A DNA stretch of 5,431 nt, taken from assembly GCA_964478075.1 (NCBI GenBank), contig CAYZGO010000069.1, positions 1 through 5,431 on the forward strand, given 5' to 3'. Each line of letters starts with the position of its first letter. Position 1 is the stretch's first letter. The notes under the pieces were generated by a model that had not been told where the DNA came from, ran no database searches, and worked only from the letters and a program-made list of their open reading frames with translations. The stretch comes from DAOUEX01 sp034430235. Its GTDB lineage: Bacteria; Chloroflexota; Anaerolineae; UBA2200. The position numbers were made by a program, and so were the translations under genes. Shown piece by piece: positions 1 to 5,385 of the stretch.

Positions 1-958
1 TCTCCGCAAGGATCTCAGGGTTCTCTCTGAAGAACGTTTTGGCATTCTCGCGCCCCTGGCCCAACCGGGTGTCACCGTATGAGTAGTACGCCCCACTCTT
101 TTCGACAATGCCGACTTCCACGCCCATATCGAGCACGCCGCCGGTCTTTGAAATTCCTTCGGAGTAGATGATGTCGAACTCTGCCGTCTTGAATGGCGGT
201 GCTACTTTGTTCTTTTGGACACGCACCTTGGTCCGGTTACCAATGACCTCGCCCCCCCGTTTGATGGCCTCCATGCGGCGGATATTCAGACGCACTGCAG
301 CGTAGAACTTCAGGGCCCTGCCTCCGCTTGTAGTCTCGGGATTCCCAAACATGATCCCAATCCTCATGCGCAGTTGGTTGGTGAAGACCACTGCTGTGTT
401 GGAGCGCTTGATCGCGCCAACTAACTTGCGCAATGCTTGCGACATTAAGCGTGCTTGCAGGCCGATGTGGACATCGCCCATTTCTCCCTCGATCTCAGCT
501 CGAGGCACCAGGGCTGCTACAGAGTCAATGACGACCACGTCAACTGCCCCACTCCGTACGAGAGCTTCGGCAATCTCAAGGGCCTGTTCCCCAGTATCGG
601 GCTGAGAAATGTAGAGCTCGTCCACATTTACGCCGCAGTTGGCGGCGTACGTGGGATCCAAGGCGTGTTCCACGTCTATAAAAGCGGCCACGCCGCCTGC
701 GCGTTGTGCCTCAGCGATAATATGCTGCGCCAAAGTAGTCTTCCCGGATGCTTCGGGGCCATAGATTTCCGTGATGCGTCCCCGTGGTACACCGCCGATG
801 CCAAGAGCAGCATCCAGAGCCAACGATCCCGTAGAGATTGCCTCCACGTTGTACTGGGAGGAATCCCCCAGCTTCATGACCGACCCTTCGCCAAACCGTT
901 TCCTCAGTTGGGATAGCGTGATTTCAAGGGCTTTTGCCCTGCCATTATCATCTATCAT
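1..958 (-). CDS. recA: RecA recombinase, 3'-truncated by window edge
   Basis: RecA polymerises on single-stranded DNA in the cytoplasm, drives ATP-dependent homologous pairing and strand exchange, and activates LexA self-cleavage in bacteria with an SOS response. The reading frame gives 319 complete codons from an ATG at 958 and stays open at base 1, so roughly the last 30 residues of a usual 340-355 residue RecA are missing. Visible landmarks are Walker A GPEASGKTT (residues 67-75), the catalytic Glu in FIDVEHALD (E97), Walker B VVVIDS (141-146), DNA-binding loop L1 region (about 155-174), the sensor Gln in FTNQLRM (Q195), loop L2 FGNPETTSGG (204-213), and the C-terminal domain segment with GQGRENAK (300-307). 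No key residue is lost and no frameshift is seen. An AAAGGAG sequence 10 nt upstream and alignment with the usual RecA N-terminus support this start. A dedicated promoter lies at 998-1026. Identification is essentially certain. Confidence 0.98.
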   Translation of the reverse strand, partial: MIDDNGRAKALEITLSQLRKRFGEGSVMKLGDSSQYNVEAISTGSLALDAALGIGGVPRGRITEIYGPEASGKTTLAQHIIAEAQRAGGVAAFIDVEHALDPTYAANCGVNVDELYISQPDTGEQALEIAEALVRSGAVDVVVIDSVAALVPRAEIEGEMGDVHIGLQARLMSQALRKLVGAIKRSNTAVVFTNQLRMRIGIMFGNPETTSGGRALKFYAAVRLNIRRMEAIKRGGEVIGNRTKVRVQKNKVAPPFKTAEFDIIYSEGISKTGGVLDMGVEVGIVEKSGAYYSYGDTRLGQGRENAKTFFRENPEILAE

Positions 959-968
959 ATCGTCTCGG

Positions 969-975
969 CTCCTTT
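969..975 (-). promoter_or_regulatory. recA ribosome binding site
   Basis: Read on the minus strand this is AAAGGAG, ending 10 nt before the recA ATG at 958. It is a near-ideal Shine-Dalgarno sequence and fixes the start. Most of it (971-975) also forms the 3' arm of the leader hairpin described separately. Confidence 0.85.
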
Positions 976-988
976 CACCCGTGAAGGG
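971..988 (-). promoter_or_regulatory. recA leader hairpin overlapping the Shine-Dalgarno
   Basis: On the minus strand the leader reads CCCTTCAC-GG-GTGAAAGG. The two 8-nt arms pair except for one C-A mismatch; the innermost C-G pair must open to make a 4-nt loop. From the -10 box the transcript should start near 991, so this stem would sit about 3 nt from the mRNA 5' end and would cover the AAAGG of the ribosome binding site. The complementarity is seen directly. A role in transcript stability or in limiting recA translation is inference. The stem is short and imperfect, so it may be weak. Confidence 0.45.
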
Positions 989-997
989 CGCGCCTTC

Positions 998-1026
998 ATT
1001 CTACACCAAGATTGATAGAAATGCAA
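998..1026 (-). promoter_or_regulatory. recA promoter, sigma70/sigmaA type
   Basis: On the minus strand the -35 box is TTGCAT (1026-1021) and the -10 box is TAGAAT (1003-998), separated by exactly 17 bp. Each matches the consensus at 4 or 5 of 6 positions. The predicted start is near 991, giving a leader of about 32 nt before the ATG. No LexA-type operator (for example GAAC-N4-GTTC or CTG-N10-CAG with the usual flanks) is visible in or beside the promoter. Placement and spacing make this a good candidate; it has not been tested. Confidence 0.75.
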
Positions 1027-1038
1027 CTTTTGTCATCG

Positions 1039-1080
1039 GGCAGCCTCCCTGAGCCGTGTTGAGACGAATGTCAGGCTGCC
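1039..1080. repeat. Inverted repeat just upstream of the recA promoter
   Basis: Perfect 8-bp arms GGCAGCCT (1039-1046) and AGGCTGCC (1073-1080) are separated by 26 nt. The element lies 12 bp upstream of the recA -35 box. There is no T-run after it on the minus strand, so it is not a standard intrinsic terminator. It could be an operator, a decayed mobile repeat or chance; the sequence does not decide. Confidence 0.55.
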
Positions 1081-1130
1081 TTTGCACCGGCGAGCCTGCC
1101 GCCCCGTCAAAAGGACGCCGGCCGTTCGTG

Positions 1131-1175
1131 CTCTGCATGCCCTGGCTTTGCATGCCCTCGCTTTGCATGCCCTAC
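1131..1175. repeat. Three tandem 15-bp units, each with GCATGC
   Basis: The units run 1131-1145 (CTCTGCATGCCCTGG), 1146-1160 (CTTTGCATGCCCTCG) and 1161-1175 (CTTTGCATGCCCTAC). They agree at 12 or more of 15 positions, and each holds the self-complementary hexamer GCATGC, so these hexamers are spaced exactly 15 bp apart. A directly duplicated GGGCGAC heptamer (1176-1182, 1183-1189) follows at once. The unit length is a multiple of three, which keeps shadow frames open, but no gene is supported here. Confidence 0.8.
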
Positions 1176-1226
1176 GGGCGACGGGCGACCGCTTGACGCC
1201 GTTCGCCGCTCCGCAGGGGGACGCTT

Positions 1227-1277
1227 CGCAGAGAACGCTGAGAAATCGTGAGAATCCTTCAGAGCAAAGTCTCTGCG
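1227..1277. repeat. Inverted repeat with CGCAGAGA arms
   Basis: Perfect arms CGCAGAGA (1227-1234) and TCTCTGCG (1270-1277) flank 35 nt. Partial further complementarity inside (GCTGA against TCAG-AGC) could lengthen the stem with bulges. CGCAGAG-rich inverted repeats occur as scattered intergenic elements in some bacterial genomes, so this may be a worn copy of such an element; that link is from general knowledge and was not searched. Confidence 0.5.
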
Positions 1278-1446
1278 CCCTCTCCATCTCTTGGTCACCG
1301 AAGGTGTCAAGAGACTACGTGCTCAGGAGCAAAGACTACCTACACGCGAGAGGTCAAAGTGCAGAGCCGCTCAGGCCAGGGGTGAATTACCGCTTGTAGA
1401 TCCTAGTGCCTGTGATTCACATGATGTCTGCGGGCCACGGCCTCAG

Positions 1447-1869
1447 CTAGCTCAGTTTGTTACCACACTTGGGGCAGAATACGCCGTTGGTGGGTACCGG
1501 CGAGCCGCAAGCTGGGCAGAACTTGCTTTGCTCAGCAGCAGCCGCTGGTGGAGTACCCTCTGTGCTTTGACTTTCCTCGAATGTCTCTGCCTTAATCAAG
1601 GCAAGCTCAGATTCCTTGGCGTCCAGCCTGACTCTCAGAACTGCAATGCCCTCGGACAGGCTTGCCAAAGACGCGTTGCTGATCTCCCCTTTCTCAAGCA
1701 GCTCCAAAGTCTGGCGCCCCATCTCTTGCAGCTTGGCCTTGAATTCTGCTTCGAGTGTCTCAGCTTCTTTCTTTGCCTTGCTGATACGTAATGCTTTGTC
1801 TGTTTCGAATTGTGCCCGTTCCAGGCCAGACTTTGCTCTGTCTGCCAGGTCCTCGAATAGCCTACGCAT
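1447..1869 (-). CDS. Coiled-coil protein with C-terminal zinc ribbon, function unknown
   Basis: This 140-residue protein is not recognised as a named family. Residues 1 to about 100 are strongly charged and helical, with heptad-like Leu/Ala spacing that suggests one or two coiled-coil segments (about 8-60 and 68-96). A short Pro/Ala linker (about 105-113) leads to a zinc ribbon, CPAC...FCPKCG, with cysteines at 118, 121, 132 and 135. Proteins of this zinc-ribbon type are common, and the ribbon usually serves as a small structural or protein-contact module. There is no signal peptide or membrane segment, so it is probably cytoplasmic. The ATG at 1869 is set by an ideal AAGGAGG 8 nt upstream. 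It lies 125 bp after the radical SAM gene and 488 bp before recA, all in one direction. A role in repair cannot be claimed from position alone. That it is a real gene is well supported; the function is open. Confidence 0.9.
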   Translation of the reverse strand: MRRLFEDLADRAKSGLERAQFETDKALRISKAKKEAETLEAEFKAKLQEMGRQTLELLEKGEISNASLASLSEGIAVLRVRLDAKESELALIKAETFEESQSTEGTPPAAAAEQSKFCPACGSPVPTNGVFCPKCGNKLS

Positions 1870-1877
1870 TTTTGTCT

Positions 1878-1884
1878 CCTCCTT
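1878..1884 (-). promoter_or_regulatory. Ribosome binding site of the zinc-ribbon gene
   Basis: On the minus strand this is AAGGAGG, 8 nt before the ATG at 1869. It is the strongest Shine-Dalgarno match in the window and decides the start. Confidence 0.9.
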
Positions 1885-1910
1885 CGTGCATTGTCATTCT
1901 GGCTATCGCT

Positions 1911-1928
1911 CACATAGATGGCTATGTG
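1911..1928. repeat. Perfect hairpin in the spacer before the zinc-ribbon gene
   Basis: The arms CACATAG (1911-1917) and CTATGTG (1922-1928) are perfectly complementary around a 4-nt loop. On the minus strand the hairpin lies about 40 nt upstream of the zinc-ribbon ATG and is followed by GAGCGATAG, without a T-run, so it does not look like a simple terminator. It could be an RNA processing or stability element in a shared transcript, or a dyad operator. Confidence 0.6.
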
Positions 1929-1994
1929 CACAAAATCCCGACTGTAGGCAATGAGATCACCTATCAGGGCGTATGCTTGCCGAACCTTCACTGG

Positions 1995-2963
1995 CTACAG
2001 CTCCGCCTCACAATGCTCCTGTCTCCAACCTCTTTCCAGCCCCAGCGCATCGAACGCTGCCAGAGCTTCCAGGTACTCCTCGTCAGTGATTTTGCGGCCC
2101 AGGATCGGATCACCAACAGCCTTGTGGGCAGGGAAATACTGGGCCATCAAACTGATGTGGATGAATGGCGAAAGTTGGTGGGCAATCCAGGCTAGTACCT
2201 GCCGCGTCCCGGCCAGTCCCCCTGGCAGGACCATGTGGCGGATGATCATACCGCGCGCTGCCAGACCATTCTCGTCGAGCAGGAGTTCTTTGCCAACTTG
2301 GTGGTACATCTCTCGCAGTGCAGCGCGATTGGCCGCCACGTATCCACAAAATCCGGACAGGCGACGCGCGATGGCTTCGTCTGCGTATTTGGCGTCCGGC
2401 AGATAGATGTCCACCACGCCGTCAAGCAGGCGCAGTGTTCCTATCGTTTCGTAGCCGCTGGAGTTATAGACTAGCGGCAAGCGCAGACCTTGCTCGATGG
2501 CGATGGGCAGTGCGGCGAGGATTTGGGGCACAAAGTGCGTAGGAGTGACCAGGTTGATATTGTGGCATCCGCGCCCCTGGAGTTCCAGCATCATCTCGGC
2601 CAGGCGCTGCACAGTGACTTGCTGCCCAACACCGAGCTGGCTGATAGGGTAATTCTGGCAGAATAAGCAGCGTGCTGTGCAGTAGGTGAAAAAGATCGTG
2701 CCTGACCCATTCGCACCACTGATAGGAGGTTCCTCCCACGGATGGGCAGCCCAACTGGCGATAATGGGTTCAGCTCCGGAGCGGCAGTAGCCCCTTTCGC
2801 CTGCCAGGCGGTTCACACCGCAGTAACGCGGGCACAAGGTGCAATGCTTCAGTATCTCGTACGCGCGCTCGATGCGCCGTGTCAGTTCACCACTGGCGTG
2901 AAGCCGGAGGTAACTCGGCGCGCCTACTGTCACAGTTGTATTGGTGGATTGCTGAACGCTCAT
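1995..2963 (-). CDS. PflX-like radical SAM protein (COG1313-type), substrate unknown
   Basis: This resembles the pyruvate formate-lyase-activating enzyme homologues of the PflX type, which bind a [4Fe-4S] cluster and cleave S-adenosylmethionine to make a radical; their substrate is not established. With the ATG at 2963 the protein has 322 residues. An N-terminal cysteine set, CTLCPRYC...GYC (C41, C44, C48, C60), precedes the radical SAM motif CTARCLFC (C95, C99, C102). Later landmarks are NLVTPTHFVPQI (137-148), VYNSSGYE (165-172), YLPDAKY (187-193), RHMVLPGG (242-249) and SLMAQYFPAH (271-280). The frame stays open to a TTG at 3050, adding 29 residues, but those are unlike the family and lack a ribosome site. 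The ATG at 2963 has a weak AGGG 5 nt upstream and places the conserved SYLRLHASGEL near the start. No glycyl-radical enzyme lies beside it. The usual Gly before the first cluster Cys is Tyr (TYC). Family assignment is firm; the start is less so. Confidence 0.9.
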   Translation of the reverse strand: MSVQQSTNTTVTVGAPSYLRLHASGELTRRIERAYEILKHCTLCPRYCGVNRLAGERGYCRSGAEPIIASWAAHPWEEPPISGANGSGTIFFTYCTARCLFCQNYPISQLGVGQQVTVQRLAEMMLELQGRGCHNINLVTPTHFVPQILAALPIAIEQGLRLPLVYNSSGYETIGTLRLLDGVVDIYLPDAKYADEAIARRLSGFCGYVAANRAALREMYHQVGKELLLDENGLAARGMIIRHMVLPGGLAGTRQVLAWIAHQLSPFIHISLMAQYFPAHKAVGDPILGRKITDEEYLEALAAFDALGLERGWRQEHCEAEL

Positions 2964-3139
2964 AATTGCCCTGTGCGCATGTGTCGGCGATGACGAACAG
3001 ATCCGTGCCCACTCCAAGCCTGTAGGGGCTGGCACTGTACTCGCACTCAAGGTTCTGTAGTAGCGGGCCGATCTTTGCGTGCGCCAACCGCAACCTTGGA
3101 ATTCGCACTAGGTGGCGATTTCATTATCGGCCTCTGTTT
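2964..3139. other. 176-bp spacer between uvrB and the radical SAM gene
   Basis: I see no clear promoter, terminator or RNA here. On the minus strand one frame from a GTG at 3108 runs 73 codons, through the radical SAM start, to 2887, with ordinary-looking codons at first (through about IADTCAQGNYE) but no recognised domain and no good ribosome site. A 25-codon frame from an ATG at 3124 with an upstream GAGG is also present. Neither is strong enough to call as a gene. Confidence 0.5.
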
Positions 3140-5170
3140 CTATTGCCGTCTGGCCGACATGGCTGCCCTCCGCACTCGCTCCCATTCGGGCAGGGTTTCG
3201 TCCTCCAGGCCACGGCGCAATTCAAGCATTTGATCGCGCAGCAGCGCCGCCTTCTCGAACTCTAGCTGCGCAGCGGCGGCTTTCATTTGCTTCTTCAGTT
3301 CTTTGATCAATCTGAAGAGCTCGTCCTTGGGAATGTCCTTGGTCACGACGTATTCAGCAGGCTGTTCGGCGGCTACGCGCACGCGGTCTGTCAGGTCGCG
3401 GATTTCTTTGATGATGCTCGTAGGGACGATATTATATCGTTCGTTGTGCTTGACCTGAATCTGACGTCGGCGGTTGGTCTCGTCTATGGCCTGGCGCATA
3501 GATTCGGTGATGTCATCTGCGTACATGATTACCTGCCCATGCACATGGCGCGCAGCACGGCCAGTGGTTTGGATAAGTGAGTTCTTGCTGCGCAGGAAGC
3601 CTTCCTTGTCGGCATCGAGGATGGCGACCAGCGAAACCTCGGGCAAGTCCAACCCCTCGCGCAACAGGTTGATGCCCACCACTACGTCGTACACACCCGT
3701 GCGCAGGTCGCGCAGGATTTCCACCCGTTCGATGGTATGTATCTCCGAGTGCAGATAGTGCACCTTAATGCCCGTCTCAAGCAGGTAGTCTGCGAGGTCC
3801 TCGGCCATGCGTTTGGTGAGGGTGGTCACAAGCACACGTTCACCCTGCTGCACGCGCCTGTTGATTTCGGCCAACAAATCGTCAATCTGGCCTTTGGTGG
3901 GCCTGACCACGATTTCGGGGTCAACCAGGCCCGTAGGACGGATAATCTGCTCTATCACTTGGTGCGAATGTTGTAGTTCGTATGGGCCGGGCGTGGCTGA
4001 GGTATAGATGACCTGATTGATGTGCTTCTCAAACTCCTCAAAGCGGAGGGGCCGGTTGTCCAGTGCCGAGGGCAGGCGAAAGCCGTAATCTATCAGCACT
4101 TGTTTGCGTGCCCGGTCGCCCTTGTACATGCCATGTACCTGGGGTAATGTCATGTGCGACTCGTCCACAATCATCAAGAAGCCATCAGGGAAGTAGTCCA
4201 GCAGTGTCCAGGGCTGTTGGCCTGGAGCGCGGCCTGACAGATGTCGCGAATAGTTCTCGATGCCGGAGCAGTAGCCGACTTCGCGCATCATCTCCATGTC
4301 ATAGCGCGTGCGCTGTTCAAGGCGCTGCGCTTCCAGCAGCTTATCCTGTTGACGCAGGATGGCCAGGTGCTCCGCAAGTTCTGCCTCGATGGTCTTCAGG
4401 GCAGCCTCAATCCGCTCCTTGTTGGTGATAAAGTGCTTGGCCGGGAAGATTTGCACAAAGTCGTGCTCCAGGAGGATCTCGCCAGTCAGCGGCTCAATCT
4501 CGGTGATACGCTCCAGCGTGTCGCCCCAGAACTCTACGCGCAGGGCGGTTTCCCGGTAGGCTGGGAAGATGTCTACGGTATCGCCGCGCACGCGGAAGCG
4601 CCCCCTGCTGAAATCCGTATCGTTACGCTGGTAGTAGGTCTCTGTGAGATGGCGTAGCAGCCGCTCACGGCGTCGTGTCTCTCCACGCCTGAGTTTCACC
4701 ACGTCTTGGCCATACTCTTCTGGTGAGCCGATGTTGTAAATGCAAGACACGCTGGCCACAATGATCACATCACGTCGTGTCAGCAGGGAAGAGGTCGCTG
4801 CCAGGCGCAGTTTGTCTATCTCTTCGTTGATGTCGGCATCTTTTTCAATGTAGGTGTCTGTGCGCGGGAGGTAGGCCTCAGGCTGATAATAGTCGTAGTA
4901 GCTGACGAAATACTCCACGGCGTTGTGTGGGAAGAACTCGCGAAACTCGCTGTAGAGTTGTGCTGCCAGCGTCTTGTTGTGAGACAGTACCAGGGTGGGC
5001 CGCTGCACCTGAGCGATGATATGGGCCACGACGAAGGTCTTGCCAGAACCAGTAACCCCCAGCAATGTTTGATGCTTGTATCCATGTTTGAGCCCTTCGA
5101 CCAGTTTGGCAATCGCCTGCGGCTGGTCGCCTGTGGGCCTCAAGTCCGACACAAGACTGAATTCTGGCAC
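3140..5170 (-). CDS. uvrB: UvrABC excinuclease subunit B
   Basis: UvrB is the damage-verifying helicase-like subunit of nucleotide excision repair. It is loaded by UvrA, opens the DNA with its beta-hairpin and recruits UvrC for incision. The 676-residue product has the family's usual length. Landmarks are Walker A GVTGSGKT (38-45), motif Ia LVLSHNKTLAAQL (60-72), the Tyr-rich beta-hairpin FVSYYDYYQPEAY (88-100), Walker B VDESH (335-339), YTSATPGPYE (389-398), the motif IV-V stretch including GINLLREGLDLPEVSLVAIL (499-518), motif VI QTTGRAAR (534-541), and a C-terminal UVR motif that contacts UvrC (about 619-653). Motif VI usually reads QTIGRAAR; the Ile-to-Thr change is the only oddity. The start is GTG at 5170, supported by an AGGTG 4 nt upstream and by the family's PEF-LVSD-PTGDQPQAI N-terminus. 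It probably has its own promoter at 5223-5251. Identification is essentially certain. Confidence 0.98.
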   Translation of the reverse strand: MPEFSLVSDLRPTGDQPQAIAKLVEGLKHGYKHQTLLGVTGSGKTFVVAHIIAQVQRPTLVLSHNKTLAAQLYSEFREFFPHNAVEYFVSYYDYYQPEAYLPRTDTYIEKDADINEEIDKLRLAATSSLLTRRDVIIVASVSCIYNIGSPEEYGQDVVKLRRGETRRRERLLRHLTETYYQRNDTDFSRGRFRVRGDTVDIFPAYRETALRVEFWGDTLERITEIEPLTGEILLEHDFVQIFPAKHFITNKERIEAALKTIEAELAEHLAILRQQDKLLEAQRLEQRTRYDMEMMREVGYCSGIENYSRHLSGRAPGQQPWTLLDYFPDGFLMIVDESHMTLPQVHGMYKGDRARKQVLIDYGFRLPSALDNRPLRFEEFEKHINQVIYTSATPGPYELQHSHQVIEQIIRPTGLVDPEIVVRPTKGQIDDLLAEINRRVQQGERVLVTTLTKRMAEDLADYLLETGIKVHYLHSEIHTIERVEILRDLRTGVYDVVVGINLLREGLDLPEVSLVAILDADKEGFLRSKNSLIQTTGRAARHVHGQVIMYADDITESMRQAIDETNRRRQIQVKHNERYNIVPTSIIKEIRDLTDRVRVAAEQPAEYVVTKDIPKDELFRLIKELKKQMKAAAAQLEFEKAALLRDQMLELRRGLEDETLPEWERVRRAAMSARRQ

Positions 5171-5174
5171 CTTT

Positions 5175-5180
5175 CACCTC
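5175..5180 (-). promoter_or_regulatory. uvrB ribosome binding site
   Basis: On the minus strand GAGGTG ends 4 nt before the GTG start at 5170. The spacing is slightly short, but no better start fits the UvrB N-terminus. Confidence 0.7.
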
Positions 5181-5185
5181 GATGA

Positions 5186-5214
5186 CAGCAGGGAGTTGGC
5201 TCTCCTATCTGCTG
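5186..5214 (-). promoter_or_regulatory. uvrB 5'-leader stem-loop
   Basis: On the minus strand the order is CAGCAG, a 3-nt bulge ATA, GGAG, a 6-nt loop, CTCC, CTGCTG. That gives 10 perfect base pairs in two blocks. The predicted transcription start (about 5216) places it within about 2 nt of the mRNA 5' end. The ribosome site at 5175-5180 lies outside the stem. A 5'-terminal stem of this kind could protect the mRNA from decay; that role is inference. Confidence 0.6.
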
Positions 5215-5222
5215 CACTTGGC

Positions 5223-5251
5223 ATTATACTGCATTTGCCTGTACGCGTCTA
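5223..5251 (-). promoter_or_regulatory. uvrB promoter, sigma70/sigmaA type
   Basis: On the minus strand there is a perfect -10 box TATAAT (5228-5223), and 17 bp upstream a -35-like TAGACG (5251-5246, 4 of 6 matches). The predicted start is near 5216 and the leader about 46 nt. A perfect TTGACA (5275-5270) lies further upstream, but its matching -10 (TAGACG, 18 bp away) is poor, so it is probably not the main promoter. No LexA box is recognised. Confidence 0.7.
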
Positions 5252-5295
5252 GCCTGCCTTGTGCTGGTGTGTCAAGTTCGGGCGTTCCCGTCGGA

Positions 5296-5330
5296 GCCAT
5301 CGCCTTCGGCGAGACAGGCGGGATGATGGC
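5296..5330. repeat. Nested inverted repeats upstream of the uvrB promoter
   Basis: Outer arms GCCATC (5296-5301) and GATGGC (5325-5330) enclose a tight inner hairpin TCGCC-TTC-GGCGA (5300-5312). On the plus strand the sequence AGGGCTTTTCC follows, giving a weak terminator-like look, but the T-run is only four long and no plus-strand gene precedes it. A small 4-bp dyad CGGGCGTTCCCG also lies at 5279-5290. Confidence 0.45.
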
Positions 5331-5385
5331 AGGGCTTTTCCATAGTCGTGCGGCTGTCGTGGAACTCAGCCCGCCAGTGTCATTG

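Larger units (their letters stand above)
959..1446. other. 488-bp spacer between recA and the zinc-ribbon gene
   Basis: No convincing gene is visible. Short open frames exist on both strands, but they are low-complexity (Ala/Arg/His/Leu-rich over the tandem repeat), lack good ribosome binding sites and resemble no family I recognise. The spacer holds the recA leader and promoter at its left end, an inverted repeat at 1039-1080, a 15-bp tandem repeat at 1131-1175, a duplicated GGGCGAC heptamer at 1176-1189, an inverted repeat at 1227-1277 and an 11-bp palindrome TGTGATTCACA at 1411-1421. I see no tRNA fold and no hairpin followed by a T-run that would make a clear terminator for the zinc-ribbon gene. 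Confidence 0.7.

Noticed and set aside
215..916. Plus-strand open frames over the left end
   Set aside because: They are antisense shadows of recA, whose minus-strand translation matches the family along its whole visible length.
1131..1175. Tandem units as a CRISPR array
   Set aside because: The units abut with no spacers and are only 15 bp long.
1033..1399. Overlapping open frames on both strands in the recA/zinc-ribbon spacer
   Set aside because: They are low-complexity translations of the 15-bp tandem repeat, without convincing ribosome sites or recognised domains.
1411..1421. TGTGATTCACA as a CRP-like site
   Set aside because: The half-sites match, but they are separated by 1 bp instead of 6, and no promoter is close by.
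2964..3050. Extension of the radical SAM protein to the TTG at 3050
   Set aside because: There is no ribosome site there, the extra 29 residues are unlike the family N-terminus, and the ATG at 2963 fits the expected start.
5276..5287. GTTC-N4-GTTC upstream of the uvrB promoter as a LexA box
   Set aside because: It is a direct repeat with the wrong spacing (Gram-positive boxes are inverted GAAC-N4-GTTC; the alphaproteobacterial direct repeat uses N7), and nothing similar lies at recA.
5296..5340. Nested hairpin plus CTTTT as an intrinsic terminator
   Set aside because: The T-run is only four long, spaced from the stem, and no plus-strand gene precedes it in the window.
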